64,000 nt of DNA from Acetobacterium paludosum (GTDB taxonomy: Bacteria > Bacillota > Clostridia > Eubacteriales > Eubacteriaceae): the NCBI RefSeq assembly GCF_008086595.1, contig NZ_RXYA01000015.1, positions 1 through 64,000 on the forward strand, read 5' to 3'. A model generated the notes under the pieces. The model did not search any database and was not told the DNA's origin. It was given only the letters and a program-made list of their open reading frames with translations. Position 1 is the first letter of the stretch. The number at the start of each line of letters is the position of its first letter. Below are positions 45,803-55,219 of this stretch, in pieces. A program made the position numbers and the translations under genes.

Positions 45803-48310
45803 TTGGGAATTTTAGACCAGATATTTGATAGTAACAGAAAAGAATTAAAACGCATGCAAAAAAAAGTGGATCAGATCGTAGCACTTGAGAGTCATTATGC
45901 GGCGATGAGTGATGATGAATTAAAGGGACAAACCCTGATACTCAGAGAACGTCTTTCCCAGGGAGAAGACCTGGATGATTTGTTGGTAGAAGCTTTTGCA
46001 ACGGTCCGTGAAGCCGGAGACAGAGTACTGGGGATGAAGCATTTTCCGGTACAGCTGCTTGGCGGAATGGCATTGCATGAGGGAAACATTGCAGAAATGA
46101 AAACTGGGGAAGGAAAAACCCTGGTGTCAACATTGCCAGCCTACCTTAATGCATTGAATGGACATGGGGTATATATCGTTACCGTCAATGATTACCTCGC
46201 CAAACGAGATAGCGAGTGGATGGGAAAACTTCATGAATATTTAGGCCTGAGAGTCGGTCTTGTTGTTCATGGGTTGTCATTCCAGGAAAAAAACGATGCT
46301 TATTCCTGTGATATTGTGTATGGAACCAATAATGAATTTGGGTTTGATTATCTGCGGGATAATATGGCGGGCACTAAAGTTCAGCAGGTTCAACGGGAAT
46401 TAAACTATGCCATTATCGATGAAGTCGACAGTGTTTTAGTCGATGAAGCGAGAACACCGCTTATTATCTCCGGCAGTGGCGATAAAAGTACAAAGTTATA
46501 TGCTTTAGCCAATAGCTTTGTAAAAACCCTAAAAGAAGATGACTACATCAAAGATGAAAAGGCAAAATCAGTTATGTTATCGGATGAGGGAATTGTCAAG
46601 GCAGAAACATATTTCAATCTGACAAATTTAGCCGATATGGAAAATATGGAAATCGCTCATAATCTTAACCAGGCGCTTCATGCCAACACATTAATGTCAA
46701 AGGATAAAGATTATGTGATAAAAGATGGCGAAATCATTATCGTTGACGAATTTACCGGACGATTAATGCCGGGGCGCCGCTATTCCAACGGTTTGCACCA
46801 AGCCATTGAAGCAAAGGAAAACGTAAAAGTTAATCGGGAATCAAAAACACTGGCGACCGTAACGTTCCAAAATTACTTCAGAATGTTCAAAAAGCTTTCC
46901 GGTATGACCGGGACGGCCAAAACAGAAGAAGATGAGTTCCAGACGATTTACAACCTCAATGTTATCACCATTCCTACGAATAAACCATTGATTAGACGGG
47001 ATCTGAATGATCTGATCTATAAAAGCGAAAAAGGAAAATTCCTGGCCGTTACGGAAGATGTCAAGAAACGTCATGCAACCGGACAGCCGATTCTAATTGG
47101 TACAATTTCAATTGAAAAATCCGAGCTGCTCAGCGGTTACCTGAAGCGATCAGGGATCAAGCACAATGTGCTTAATGCAAAACATCTTGAAAAAGAAGCC
47201 GAAATTGTTGCCAACGCCGGACAAATGAACGCGGTGACGATTTCCACCAACATGGCTGGACGTGGAACGGATATTGTCCTGGGAGACGGGGTTACAGATG
47301 TCGGTGGGTTGCATATTCTCGGAACGGAACGTCATGAAAGTCGCCGAATTGATAATCAGCTTCGCGGCCGTGCTGGACGTCAAGGCGATCCCGGATCATC
47401 ACAATTCTTTGTATCATTAGAAGATGATCTAATGCGTGTTTTTGGATCTGAAAAAATTCAGGGTATGATTGAAACGCTGGGAATGGATGAAGAAACGCCC
47501 ATCGAAAATAAAATGCTGACCAGAGGAATTGAAAATTCGCAGAAACGGGTGGAGGGACGCAACTTCGACATCAGAAAACATGTGCTTCAATACGATAATG
47601 TTATGAACCGTCAGCGAGAAATTATTTATCAACAACGTCAAGAAGTTATTGATGGAAAAGATATGGAAAACGAAATCTGGAGTATGACAGAAACCCTGAT
47701 TAGTGCCTATGTCAATTCATTCACCAGCGAAGGCGAATATTATGATGACTGGGATTTGGAAGGATTAACTAAGCATCTTGAGACAAATGTACTTCCAAAA
47801 GACCGCCTGGTACTTCCTGAAAAACCGGAAAACCGGGAAGTATTGGTAGCAGCAATTCTGGCAGAATGCCGAAAAGTTTTAGACGAAAAGAAGGAACTTT
47901 TAGGGCTCGAACAGCTTCAGAATATTGAACGCATGATTCTTCTTCGCAGTGTTGATGCCGCCTGGATGGAACATATTGATAATATGGATCAGCTTAAACA
48001 GGGAATTGGTCTTCGAGCATATGGACAAAGAGATCCCGTCAAAGAATATACAAAAGAAGGATTTGATCTTTTTGATGACATGGTCTTGAGAATTCAAGAA
48101 GATACAGTCAAATATCTCTTTAATTTAAATATCAAAGTAGTTCCGGCTGAAGAAACAAACAAATCAGTTGATTTCAGTCAGATGAAAACAAATGAAAATG
48201 AAATTGAAGGAAAACCGGTTGGACCAGCCACTTCGCATAATAAGGTGGGACGTAACGATCTCTGCCCTTGCGGAAGTGGAAAAAAATATAAAAAATGCTG
48301 CGGCGCTTAA
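45803..48310 (+). CDS. secA: Preprotein translocase ATPase SecA
   Basis: An 835-residue SecA. Walker [18 protein letters not shown] near residue 98, [19 protein letters not shown] (Walker B), the preprotein-binding and helical-scaffold domains, [18 protein letters not shown]-type motif, [12 protein letters not shown], and the C-terminal zinc motif [13 protein letters not shown] that binds SecB or ribosomes. The TTG start follows AAGGAG. It works with SecY encoded at 11.3 kb. Confidence 0.97.
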   Translation: MGILDQIFDSNRKELKRMQKKVDQIVALESHYAAMSDDELKGQTLILRERLSQGEDLDDLLVEAFATVREAGDRVLGMKHFPVQLLGGMALHEGNIAEMKTGEGKTLVSTLPAYLNALNGHGVYIVTVNDYLAKRDSEWMGKLHEYLGLRVGLVVHGLSFQEKNDAYSCDIVYGTNNEFGFDYLRDNMAGTKVQQVQRELNYAIIDEVDSVLVDEARTPLIISGSGDKSTKLYALANSFVKTLKEDDYIKDEKAKSVMLSDEGIVKAETYFNLTNLADMENMEIAHNLNQALHANTLMSKDKDYVIKDGEIIIVDEFTGRLMPGRRYSNGLHQAIEAKENVKVNRESKTLATVTFQNYFRMFKKLSGMTGTAKTEEDEFQTIYNLNVITIPTNKPLIRRDLNDLIYKSEKGKFLAVTEDVKKRHATGQPILIGTISIEKSELLSGYLKRSGIKHNVLNAKHLEKEAEIVANAGQMNAVTISTNMAGRGTDIVLGDGVTDVGGLHILGTERHESRRIDNQLRGRAGRQGDPGSSQFFVSLEDDLMRVFGSEKIQGMIETLGMDEETPIENKMLTRGIENSQKRVEGRNFDIRKHVLQYDNVMNRQREIIYQQRQEVIDGKDMENEIWSMTETLISAYVNSFTSEGEYYDDWDLEGLTKHLETNVLPKDRLVLPEKPENREVLVAAILAECRKVLDEKKELLGLEQLQNIERMILLRSVDAAWMEHIDNMDQLKQGIGLRAYGQRDPVKEYTKEGFDLFDDMVLRIQEDTVKYLFNLNIKVVPAEETNKSVDFSQMKTNENEIEGKPVGPATSHNKVGRNDLCPCGSGKKYKKCCGA

Positions 48311-48364
48311 GGGTATTGTTTAGCTGGTAATCAATGAGTATAAAACAGGAAGGAAGTGATCGTT

Positions 48365-49460
48365 GTGATCGATTTGTATGAAGAAAAACAAATCATTAAT
48401 GCAATGGAAATTAAACTAAAAGAATTGGGGGATTCCCTTTGACTTAGCCAAACTGGTTGGTCAAATAGAAGAACTGCAAAAGAAAACAGAAAGCGCTGAT
48501 TTTTGGAATGATCAAAAAAGCGCTCAAATTGTTCTAAAGGAATTAAAATTAATAAAGCTGAAAGTTGATCAGTACAACGCCCTTGCGGAGTCGCTGGATG
48601 ACGTTCTTGTCATGCTTGAATTGGTGGAAGAAGGGGAGCAATTGGAAGGGTTTGCAGAAGCCATCAATGAGCTTAGTGAAAAATTAGATCGCTTTCGCGT
48701 TGAGACCCTTCTTTCCGGAGAATATGACAGCAATAATGCGATAATTTCCCTTCATCCGGGAGCAGGTGGAACGGAGTCCCAGGATTGGGCGGAAATGTTA
48801 CTGCGGATGTATACCCGTTGGGCAGAAAAAAAAGGGTATAAAGTAAAAACCCTGGATCTTCAACCTGGTGATGTGGCTGGAATAAAAAGCGTTACTCTGC
48901 TGATTGAAGGGGTGAACGCATACGGCTATTTAAAAACAGAGCGTGGGGTGCATCGACTGGTGCGAATTTCTCCCTTTGATTCATCCGGTCGTCGGCATAC
49001 ATCCTTTGCATCGTTGGATGTTTCCCCTGAGGTGGATGAAACTGTTGAAATAGAAATATTGCCTGATGATATCCGGATTGATACTTTTCGAGCCAGTGGG
49101 GCCGGTGGACAACATATCAATAAAACGGATTCAGCAATACGAATTACCCATCTTAAAACTGGAATTGTGGTTCAATGTCAAAATGAGCGATCCCAGCATC
49201 AGAATAAGGAAGTGGCCATGGGAATGTTAAAAGGTAAGCTTGTGGAAATTTTGGAACAGGAAAAAATGGATCGGCTTGAGGATATTAAAGGGGATTACAG
49301 TCAAATTGCCTGGGGTAGCCAAATTCGTTCTTATGTGTTTCATCCCTATACGATGGTTAAGGATCATCGAACAAATGTGGAGATCGGAAATGTAGCAAGT
49401 GTTATGGATGGTGAGCTGGATAGTTTTATGAATGCTTATCTCAATACAATGGTTGTTTGA
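48365..49460 (+). CDS. prfB: Peptide chain release factor 2, with programmed +1 frameshift
   Basis: The gene is in two frames. Codons 1-25 run from the GTG at 48365 to CTT at 48437-48439, where TGA follows directly. Skipping the T at 48440 gives GAC and an open frame to 49460; joined product about 364 residues, the usual RF2 length. The slip site is CTTTGAC with a GGGGGA anti-Shine-Dalgarno-like stretch just upstream (48427-48432). RF2 marks: SPF (stop recognition) in RISPFDSSGRRHTS and GGQ in GAGGQHINKTDS. It releases at UGA and UAA and controls its own synthesis through this site. Confidence 0.95.
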
Positions 49461-49511
49461 GACAACCGGGTAGCGTCGATTTTGTAAACATGAAGAATTT
49501 TGGAGGGGAAA

Positions 49512-50678
49512 ATGGCAAAAACCTATCAAGAAATAAATGAGAAAATCGCAAAAGGCGAAGCTGTCGTAGTAACGGCAGAAGAAGTAATTGATATTGTAAA
49601 AAAACGGGGCGTTAAAGAAGCGGCAGATTATGTGGATGTCGTGACCACGGCTACCTTTGGTCCCATGTGTTCCTCCGGGGCATTCCTTAATTTCGGCCAT
49701 TCTGATCCACCCATTCGGATGGCTGAGATTACCTTAAATGGAGTCGTGGCAAGCGGCGGTTTAGCTGCAGTCGATACTTATTTAGGCGCCACTCAGCCAT
49801 CTAATGACAGAGGAATAGAATATGGCGGAGCTCATGTTATCAATGATTTGATTGCCGGGAAAGAGGTGCATTTAGTAGCGAAATCCCCGGGAACCGACTG
49901 CTATCCCCGAAAAGAAATCGATACCTGGGTGACCCTGGCTGATTTAAATGAAGCTTATTTATTTAATCCCAGAAACTGTTATCAGAATTACAATGCGGCC
50001 ATCAATACATCCAGCAAACGAATCTACACTTATATGGGGATTTTGCAACCGAACATGGGGAATATCACCTACAGTACCGCTGGAGAATTAAGTCCACTCC
50101 TTAATGACCCGTTATTAAAAACAATCGGTATGGGTACCCGGATTTTTCTGGGCGGCGCTCAGGGATATGTCTCCTGGATGGGTACTCAATTTAATACCGC
50201 CTGCGAAAGGGATGAAAAAGGATATCCGACGACACCAGGAGCGACACTAGCCTTGATCGGCAATATGAAGGAGATGAATCCTGCATATATCCGAGGAGCG
50301 GTGTATGAAAAATATGGTACGTCGATGTTTGTCGGCGTTGGGATTCCGATTCCAATATTAAATGAAGAAATGATGTCCTTCGTGTCGGTTGAAAATAAAG
50401 ACCTCCACACCAATGTTCTCGACTATAGTGTTTCTAAAGGTGGGCATCCGACTCTGAAAAAAGTGAGTTATGCTGAACTCAGAAGCGGGTCGGTGGACAT
50501 TAATGGAAAAATTATAAAAACATCACCCATGTCGAGTTTGAAAGTAGCAAGAGAAATTGCTTTAGAGCTCAATCATTGGATCAAAAAGGGCAAATTTTTC
50601 CTTCAAGAACCGATTCAGACATTCCCCATAGGGAATGCCTTAAAAGGTCTTGAAATAAAAGAAGGAGAATCGCGATGA
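49512..50678 (+). CDS. Homocysteine biosynthesis protein, DUF39 (COG1900)
   Basis: A 388-residue protein of the DUF39 family: TTATFGPMCSSGAFLNFGHSD with conserved Cys near residue 55, GGAHVINDLIAGKEV and LGGAQGYVSWMGTQ. In methanogens, members together with a NIL-ferredoxin and a COG2122 protein are implicated in making homocysteine from aspartate semialdehyde and sulfide without O-acylhomoserine. The ATG at 49512 after GGAGGGG is preferred. It overlaps the next gene by 4 bases (ATGA). Confidence 0.92.
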   Translation: MAKTYQEINEKIAKGEAVVVTAEEVIDIVKKRGVKEAADYVDVVTTATFGPMCSSGAFLNFGHSDPPIRMAEITLNGVVASGGLAAVDTYLGATQPSNDRGIEYGGAHVINDLIAGKEVHLVAKSPGTDCYPRKEIDTWVTLADLNEAYLFNPRNCYQNYNAAINTSSKRIYTYMGILQPNMGNITYSTAGELSPLLNDPLLKTIGMGTRIFLGGAQGYVSWMGTQFNTACERDEKGYPTTPGATLALIGNMKEMNPAYIRGAVYEKYGTSMFVGVGIPIPILNEEMMSFVSVENKDLHTNVLDYSVSKGGHPTLKKVSYAELRSGSVDINGKIIKTSPMSSLKVAREIALELNHWIKKGKFFLQEPIQTFPIGNALKGLEIKEGESR

Positions 50679-51079
50679 TCACAAAAAAAATATTGCTATC
50701 CTTTCCTAAAGTGGCCACAGGCAAGCCGATGGCGATGGAATTAATAAAAACCTATAATCTTGATTTTAGCATTCTTAAAGCGCTGATTGATGATAATATC
50801 AAAGGAACGCTTCTGCTGGAGATTAGAGGCGAGGCGAACGACCTTAATGCCGGAATCGTTTTTCTTCGGGAAAACCAAATTGGGGTAAAAGAAGTCCAGT
50901 CGATGGTGGTTGTCGATGAAAAAAAATGTATTTCGTGTGGTGCCTGTACAGCTGTTTGTGCAGTCAATGCCCTTGAGATGGATGAAAACTGGTCATTGAT
51001 TCACCATGAAGATAAATGTCTTGAATGCATGCTATGCGTGAAAGCTTGTCCAATGCGGGCGATTCATGCGGTCATGTGA
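50675..51079 (+). CDS. NIL-domain and 4Fe-4S ferredoxin protein
   Basis: A 134-residue protein. Residues 1-75 are a NIL domain (KILLSFPKVATGKPMAMELI, GIVFLRENQIGVKEV), residues 80-134 hold two 4Fe-4S sites: CISCGACTAVCAVNAL and CLECMLCVKACPMRAI. In methanogens this protein partners DUF39 in sulfide-dependent homocysteine synthesis. Translation is coupled to the gene before it. Confidence 0.93.
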   Translation: MITKKILLSFPKVATGKPMAMELIKTYNLDFSILKALIDDNIKGTLLLEIRGEANDLNAGIVFLRENQIGVKEVQSMVVVDEKKCISCGACTAVCAVNALEMDENWSLIHHEDKCLECMLCVKACPMRAIHAVM

Positions 51080-51083
51080 TCAG

Positions 51084-51815
51084 ATGGCATATGAAGAACG
51101 AACCTATCGAAATCAAATGAAATCCGAGGACCTGGAATATTTCCAGGTCCTCGAATTCGAATCCGACCTTTTTATCGGCATTGATGGAAAAGTAAATCAA
51201 CCGATGTTATCTCAACTTGTTTTAAAAGAGGTTCAACAGCTTCGAAAAGCCATTTTCGATTATAACATCACGCATCCGAATTTTATCGAATCGCTGATAC
51301 CGCTTAAGGCGGATAGATTGGCTGTTCCGATTGTTGCAGATATGTTGATGGCCGGAATTATGACCGGTGTTGGCCCAATGGCGGCAGTTGCAGGTGCGGT
51401 ATCAAAATATGTCGGGAAACGATTGGAACCCTATTCTAAAGAAATTATTGTGGAAAATGGGGGGGATCTTTTAATCAAGACAAGTAAGATACGCCGGATC
51501 GCTATTCATACCGGAAATTCTCAGTTTCAGGATCTTAGTTTAAAAATAAAACCGCGCGAAAAGGCTTTGGGGATTTGCACCTCTTCAGGGATGATGGGGC
51601 ATTCCCTAAGTTTTGGAAAGGCTGATGCTGTCACGGTTCTCAGTGAAAATATCCCATTGGCGGATGCGGCAGCGACGGCTCTTTGCAATCGCATAAAGAA
51701 ACCGGAAGATGTGGTCAAAGGGATTGAATGGGCAAACAAAATTCCCGGGATACTCGGAGTGCTTATTCTCATTGAGGATCAGCTTGGGGCCTGGGGAGAA
51801 ATTGAATTGTGCTAA
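51084..51815 (+). CDS. UPF0280 (COG2122) family protein
   Basis: A 243-residue protein with the family's EERTYRNQMKSEDLEYFQV start and GPMAAVAGAVSKYVG, then SSGMMGHSLSFGKADAVTVL, which recalls the ApbE fold. COG2122 has been linked genetically to homocysteine synthesis in methanogens. The ATG at 51084 (MAYEERTYR) matches the family; an ATG six codons earlier is inside the previous gene. No clear ribosome site is seen. Confidence 0.88.
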   Translation: MAYEERTYRNQMKSEDLEYFQVLEFESDLFIGIDGKVNQPMLSQLVLKEVQQLRKAIFDYNITHPNFIESLIPLKADRLAVPIVADMLMAGIMTGVGPMAAVAGAVSKYVGKRLEPYSKEIIVENGGDLLIKTSKIRRIAIHTGNSQFQDLSLKIKPREKALGICTSSGMMGHSLSFGKADAVTVLSENIPLADAAATALCNRIKKPEDVVKGIEWANKIPGILGVLILIEDQLGAWGEIELC

Positions 51816-51835
51816 TAATAAATTTAAAAAGATTT

Positions 51836-51881
51836 AAAAATGATCTTTAATTCAGTTGTATCATTAAGAATCATTTTTTTT
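51836..51881 (+). terminator. Terminator after the UPF0280 gene
   Basis: AAAAATGATCTTTAAT pairs imperfectly with ATTAAGAATCATTTTT, with T run. Confidence 0.75.
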
Positions 51882-51923
51882 GAATTAATAAAATTATCTG
51901 TTTAAAAGCATAACCAAACTTGC

Positions 51924-51952
51924 TTGACAATCTGTCCAATTTCATTTATTAT
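51924..51952 (+). promoter_or_regulatory. Promoter of the Rrf2-type regulator
   Basis: TTGACA (51924-51929) and TATTAT (51947-51952), spacer 17. An inverted repeat CATAC (51958-51962) / GTATG (51970-51974) overlaps the predicted start and could be an operator for autoregulation. Confidence 0.65.
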
Positions 51953-51989
51953 GATTACATACTTATGATGTATGAAATGGAGTGTTAAT

Positions 51990-52436
51990 ATGAGAATATC
52001 AGCAAAAGGGCGGTATGCGCTGGCTGCAACAACGAACATGGCTCAATGTTATAATAAAAATGAATACGTGACTCTGATAAGTATTTCAGACAAACTTGGT
52101 ATCTCAAAAATATATTTGGAACAGGTTTTTTCTTTGCTTAAACGGGGAGGAATCGTAACCTCTGTAAAAGGTTCTCATGGCGGTTATCAATTAGCGCGCG
52201 TTCCTTATCGAATTACTGTTTTAGAAATACTGTCTGCGGTTGAAACGTCTCTTTTTGAAAATACCGAAGAATCTATCGTGAAAAATGCGCCTGAAATAGA
52301 GGCAGCGATGAAAAACACAGTTTATGATCCATTGGACAGTGCGATCAAATCCACGTTGGCAGAGATTACCTTAACCGATCTCGTATCAGAAGCAGAAAGA
52401 AACAGTTCAGATCAAGGATTCATGTTTTATATTTAA
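51990..52436 (+). CDS. Rrf2 family transcriptional regulator, CymR-like
   Basis: A 148-residue winged-helix protein: MRISAKGRYALAATTNMA, ISKIYLEQVFSLLKRGGIV and VKGSHGGYQLAR. Rrf2 proteins with an iron-sulfur cluster have three cysteines after residue 90; none is seen in that region here, as in CymR, the cysteine-metabolism repressor. Its place between the homocysteine genes and the SAM riboswitch-metH unit supports control of sulfur metabolism (inference). The ATG at 51990, after GGAG, is preferred to an upstream one. Confidence 0.88.
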   Translation: MRISAKGRYALAATTNMAQCYNKNEYVTLISISDKLGISKIYLEQVFSLLKRGGIVTSVKGSHGGYQLARVPYRITVLEILSAVETSLFENTEESIVKNAPEIEAAMKNTVYDPLDSAIKSTLAEITLTDLVSEAERNSSDQGFMFYI

Positions 52437-52448
52437 AAGATCCAGTGC

Positions 52449-52477
52449 TTGACAAAGATTGAATTGAAGTGTATCAT
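52449..52477 (+). promoter_or_regulatory. Promoter of the SAM riboswitch-metH unit
   Basis: TTGACA (52449-52454) and TATCAT (52472-52477), spacer 17, just before the riboswitch. Confidence 0.7.
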
Positions 52478-52500
52478 TCATAAAAACAATTGAATATTTA

Positions 52501-52600
52501 CCTATCCAGAGAGGTGGAGGGACAGGCCCTATGAAACCCGGCAACCAGCGCAAGCATGGTGCCAATACCAGCGAATTTCTGAAAGTTCGCAATGATGGGG
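52501..52600 (+). promoter_or_regulatory. SAM-I riboswitch (S-box)
   Basis: The classic core is present: TATCCAGAGAGGTGGAGGGA, then GGCCCTATGAAACCCGGCAACC and GCATGGTGCCAAT. P1 is CCTATC (52501-52506) with GATGGG (52594-52599). When SAM binds, the terminator downstream forms. It controls the methionine synthase gene that follows. Confidence 0.95.
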
Positions 52601-52617
52601 TTTAATGAAAATCATTA

Positions 52618-52644
52618 GCCTCGTCGCATAGACGAGGTTTTTTT
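52618..52644 (+). terminator. Riboswitch-controlled terminator
   Basis: GCCTCGTC-GCATA-GACGAGG followed by TTTTTTT, 18 bases after P1 of the SAM-I aptamer. Confidence 0.95.
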
Positions 52645-52735
52645 GATGGGAGAAAGCAATCACCAAATGGTTGCCCGGTAATCGCACAGAATCCTGTGAA
52701 GTGTGCTGAAAAATTTTAGAAGGAGAATAAAATCA

Positions 52736-55102
52736 GTGAATATAAAAGAAATACTTAAGAACAAGCGACTCTATTTAGATGGCGCAATGGGGAGTTTACT
52801 CCAGGATAAATTGGATATAATCGGGCCGATACCGGAGGTGCTTAATGTAACCCACCCTGAAGTGATCAAAGAAATTCATCAATTATATATCGATGCTGGG
52901 GCAAATATTATATTATCCAATACGTTTGGAATAAATGGCTATAAACTTAATAATACTGATTTTACGGTAAGTCAATTGGTATCAGCCGGAGTAAAAAATG
53001 CTAAGGAACTTCACCCGGATTATGTAGCAGTCGATATCGGACCTTTGGGTACCCTTATTGGCACTTTTGGAGAAGTGTCCTTTGATGAAGCTGTGGATTA
53101 TTTTAAAGAAATCATTGAAGTGGGAGAAGCGGCTGGCGCAGATCTGATTATGATTGAAACAATGACGGATATCTGCGAGGCTCGGGCAGCCCTGATTGCC
53201 GCTAAAGAAGTGTCAGATTTACCGGTCATCGTTTCGATGACTTACCAGGAAAACAAACGCACTTTAACAGGTACCGATGCGTTAACCGTGGTGAGCATTC
53301 TAGAAGGATTGGGAGCAGACGTGATCGGAATTAACTGTTCCACCGGACCAGATGGCATGCTGCCGATTATTAAGGATCTTATTCATTATGCCAGTGTGCC
53401 GATTATGGTGGAGCCGAATGCCGGGCTTCCGCATATGGTTAATGGGGAGACGGTATTTGACATCGATATTGAAGAATTTACCGGATACATGGTAGAAATA
53501 GCGAAAATGGGGGCACTGGTTTTAGGTGGGTGCTGCGGGACGACCCCGCCCTATATCGAAAGAATGATTCAAACAACCAGGAATTTGCCCCTCTTTGAAG
53601 TTGAAGATAAAGGTTTAACCTTTGTTTCATCAAACACCAAAACCGTCATATTGGGAAATGATATCCATGTGATTGGGGAGAGCATCAACCCCACGACAAA
53701 TGAGGTTTTGAAAGAGTCTCTTCGTCGCGGAGAATTATCGGTATTGTCACAATTGGCCATTGATCAAAAAAAGGATGGCGCGCATATCCTGGATATCAAT
53801 TTAGGGTTGCCTGGCATCGATGAAATACAAATGATGAAAAATGCGGTCGTGACCGTCAGCCGATTGGTTGACTGCCCCCTGCAAATTGATTCATCAAACC
53901 CGAAAGTGATAGAAGCAGTATTGCGGAGTTATCCAGGGAAAGCCATTATTAATTCGGTTAATGGAAAAATAAGTTCCATGGACGCATTGTTACCCCTTGC
54001 CAAAAAATATGGAGCCCTGGTTTTAGGCTTAACCATGGATGAAAATGGCATCCCCGGCAAAGCGGAAGAGCGTGTTGCCATTGCCAAAAAAATTATTGAT
54101 AGTGCACAGCTATTTGATATAAACAAGAAAAATATTCTGTTGGATTGTTTGGCTTTGACCGCTTCAGCTCAGCAGGCAGAGGTTAAAGAAACAATCGCTG
54201 CGCTTAGAAAAATACATGATGATCTTGGTGTTCCGACGGTTCTTGGCGTCTCGAATATTTCCTTCGGGCTGCCAAATCGCGAGCTTTTAAATCGAACCTT
54301 TTTGGGCTTGGCTCTGGAGGCGGGATTAACAAACCCGATTATGAATCCAAGTGATCAAGATATGATGGATACCATTAACGCTTTTCGGGCTTTATCGGGA
54401 TTGGACCGACAATGTATTGCTTATGCAAACACCTATAAAGAGAGTACGTTAAACGGAACGGGTTTAGAAAAGACTAAAGATGCATTAAGTCTGAAAGAAA
54501 TCATTGAAGAAGGACTTGATGATCAGGCGGCAAATGCAACGAAGATACTACTAGAAACAAGAGCGCCATTGGATATTATCAATAATGAAATAATTCCCGG
54601 GCTGGATGCGGTTGGGGATGCTTTTGAAACCGGAGAGTGTTTTTTGCCGAATTTGATTTTCGCGGCGGAAACAGCTCAAAAGGCGTTTGAAGTGATCAAG
54701 GATACCATGAAAAAAGATGGAAAAATCCAAGTCGCAAAGGGAAGAATCATTTTAGCGACGGTGGAAGGTGACGTCCACGATATTGGAAAAAATATTCTCA
54801 AAGTAATTTTAGAAAATTATGGTTATGAAATTATCGATTTAGGCAAGGATGTGAAAGCTGAAACAATGATTAAAGTAATTCTACATGAAAACATCCGGTT
54901 GGTTGGACTCAGCGCTTTAATGACAACAACTGTGAAGAACATGGAAATCACAATTAATAAGATCAAAGTACAATGCCCGAATACACTGGTTATGGTAGGT
55001 GGTGCGGTCCTGAATCCCGAATATTCTAAAACTATCGGAGCGGATTATTTTGGCAAAGATGCCCGAGAAGGAGCAACTATTGCAAAAAAAGTATTTGGAT
55101 AA
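52736..55102 (+). CDS. metH: Cobalamin-dependent methionine synthase, short form without activation domain
   Basis: A 788-residue protein with three of the four MetH modules: homocysteine methyltransferase (about 1-290; LDGAMGSLLQ, zinc cysteines in GINCSTGPDG and LGGCCGTTPP), pterin-binding (about 310-570; GESINPTTNE, LQIDSSNPKVIEA) and the cobalamin cap plus B12 domain (about 590-788; DVHDIGKN near residue 679, VGGAVLNPEYS). The SAM-binding reactivation domain is absent. In acetogens it could use the CH3-THF of the Wood-Ljungdahl route. The GTG start follows AAGGAG; it sits behind a SAM-I riboswitch. Confidence 0.93.
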   Translation: MNIKEILKNKRLYLDGAMGSLLQDKLDIIGPIPEVLNVTHPEVIKEIHQLYIDAGANIILSNTFGINGYKLNNTDFTVSQLVSAGVKNAKELHPDYVAVDIGPLGTLIGTFGEVSFDEAVDYFKEIIEVGEAAGADLIMIETMTDICEARAALIAAKEVSDLPVIVSMTYQENKRTLTGTDALTVVSILEGLGADVIGINCSTGPDGMLPIIKDLIHYASVPIMVEPNAGLPHMVNGETVFDIDIEEFTGYMVEIAKMGALVLGGCCGTTPPYIERMIQTTRNLPLFEVEDKGLTFVSSNTKTVILGNDIHVIGESINPTTNEVLKESLRRGELSVLSQLAIDQKKDGAHILDINLGLPGIDEIQMMKNAVVTVSRLVDCPLQIDSSNPKVIEAVLRSYPGKAIINSVNGKISSMDALLPLAKKYGALVLGLTMDENGIPGKAEERVAIAKKIIDSAQLFDINKKNILLDCLALTASAQQAEVKETIAALRKIHDDLGVPTVLGVSNISFGLPNRELLNRTFLGLALEAGLTNPIMNPSDQDMMDTINAFRALSGLDRQCIAYANTYKESTLNGTGLEKTKDALSLKEIIEEGLDDQAANATKILLETRAPLDIINNEIIPGLDAVGDAFETGECFLPNLIFAAETAQKAFEVIKDTMKKDGKIQVAKGRIILATVEGDVHDIGKNILKVILENYGYEIIDLGKDVKAETMIKVILHENIRLVGLSALMTTTVKNMEITINKIKVQCPNTLVMVGGAVLNPEYSKTIGADYFGKDAREGATIAKKVFG

Positions 55103-55125
55103 GACAACGTAACAAGATTGATAAC

Positions 55126-55204
55126 CAAGGCTAATTATTTCTTTGGATTGGGTATGGATTTTCGCGATATCCAATGAAAAATAATTGGCCTTGAGATTTT
55201 TTTA
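55126..55204 (+). terminator. Long hairpin terminator after metH
   Basis: AAGGCTAATTATT(TC)...TTGGAT pairs with ATCCAA...AATAATTGGCCTT and is followed by GAGATTTTTTT. The large loop holds a short inner stem. Confidence 0.8.
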
Positions 55205-55219
55205 TCTTAATAATCACAA

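Noticed and set aside
48437-48445. In-frame stop early in prfB, suggesting a pseudogene
   Set aside because: The stop is the programmed frameshift site CTTTGAC; the joined frame gives a normal-length RF2 with SPF and GGQ.
52501-52644. T-box leader before metH
   Set aside because: The core is the SAM-I aptamer; no T-box AGGGTGGNACCGCG sequence.
55126-55204. Palindrome after metH as an attachment or mobile-element site
   Set aside because: It is followed by seven T and lies right after the stop, so it is best read as a terminator.
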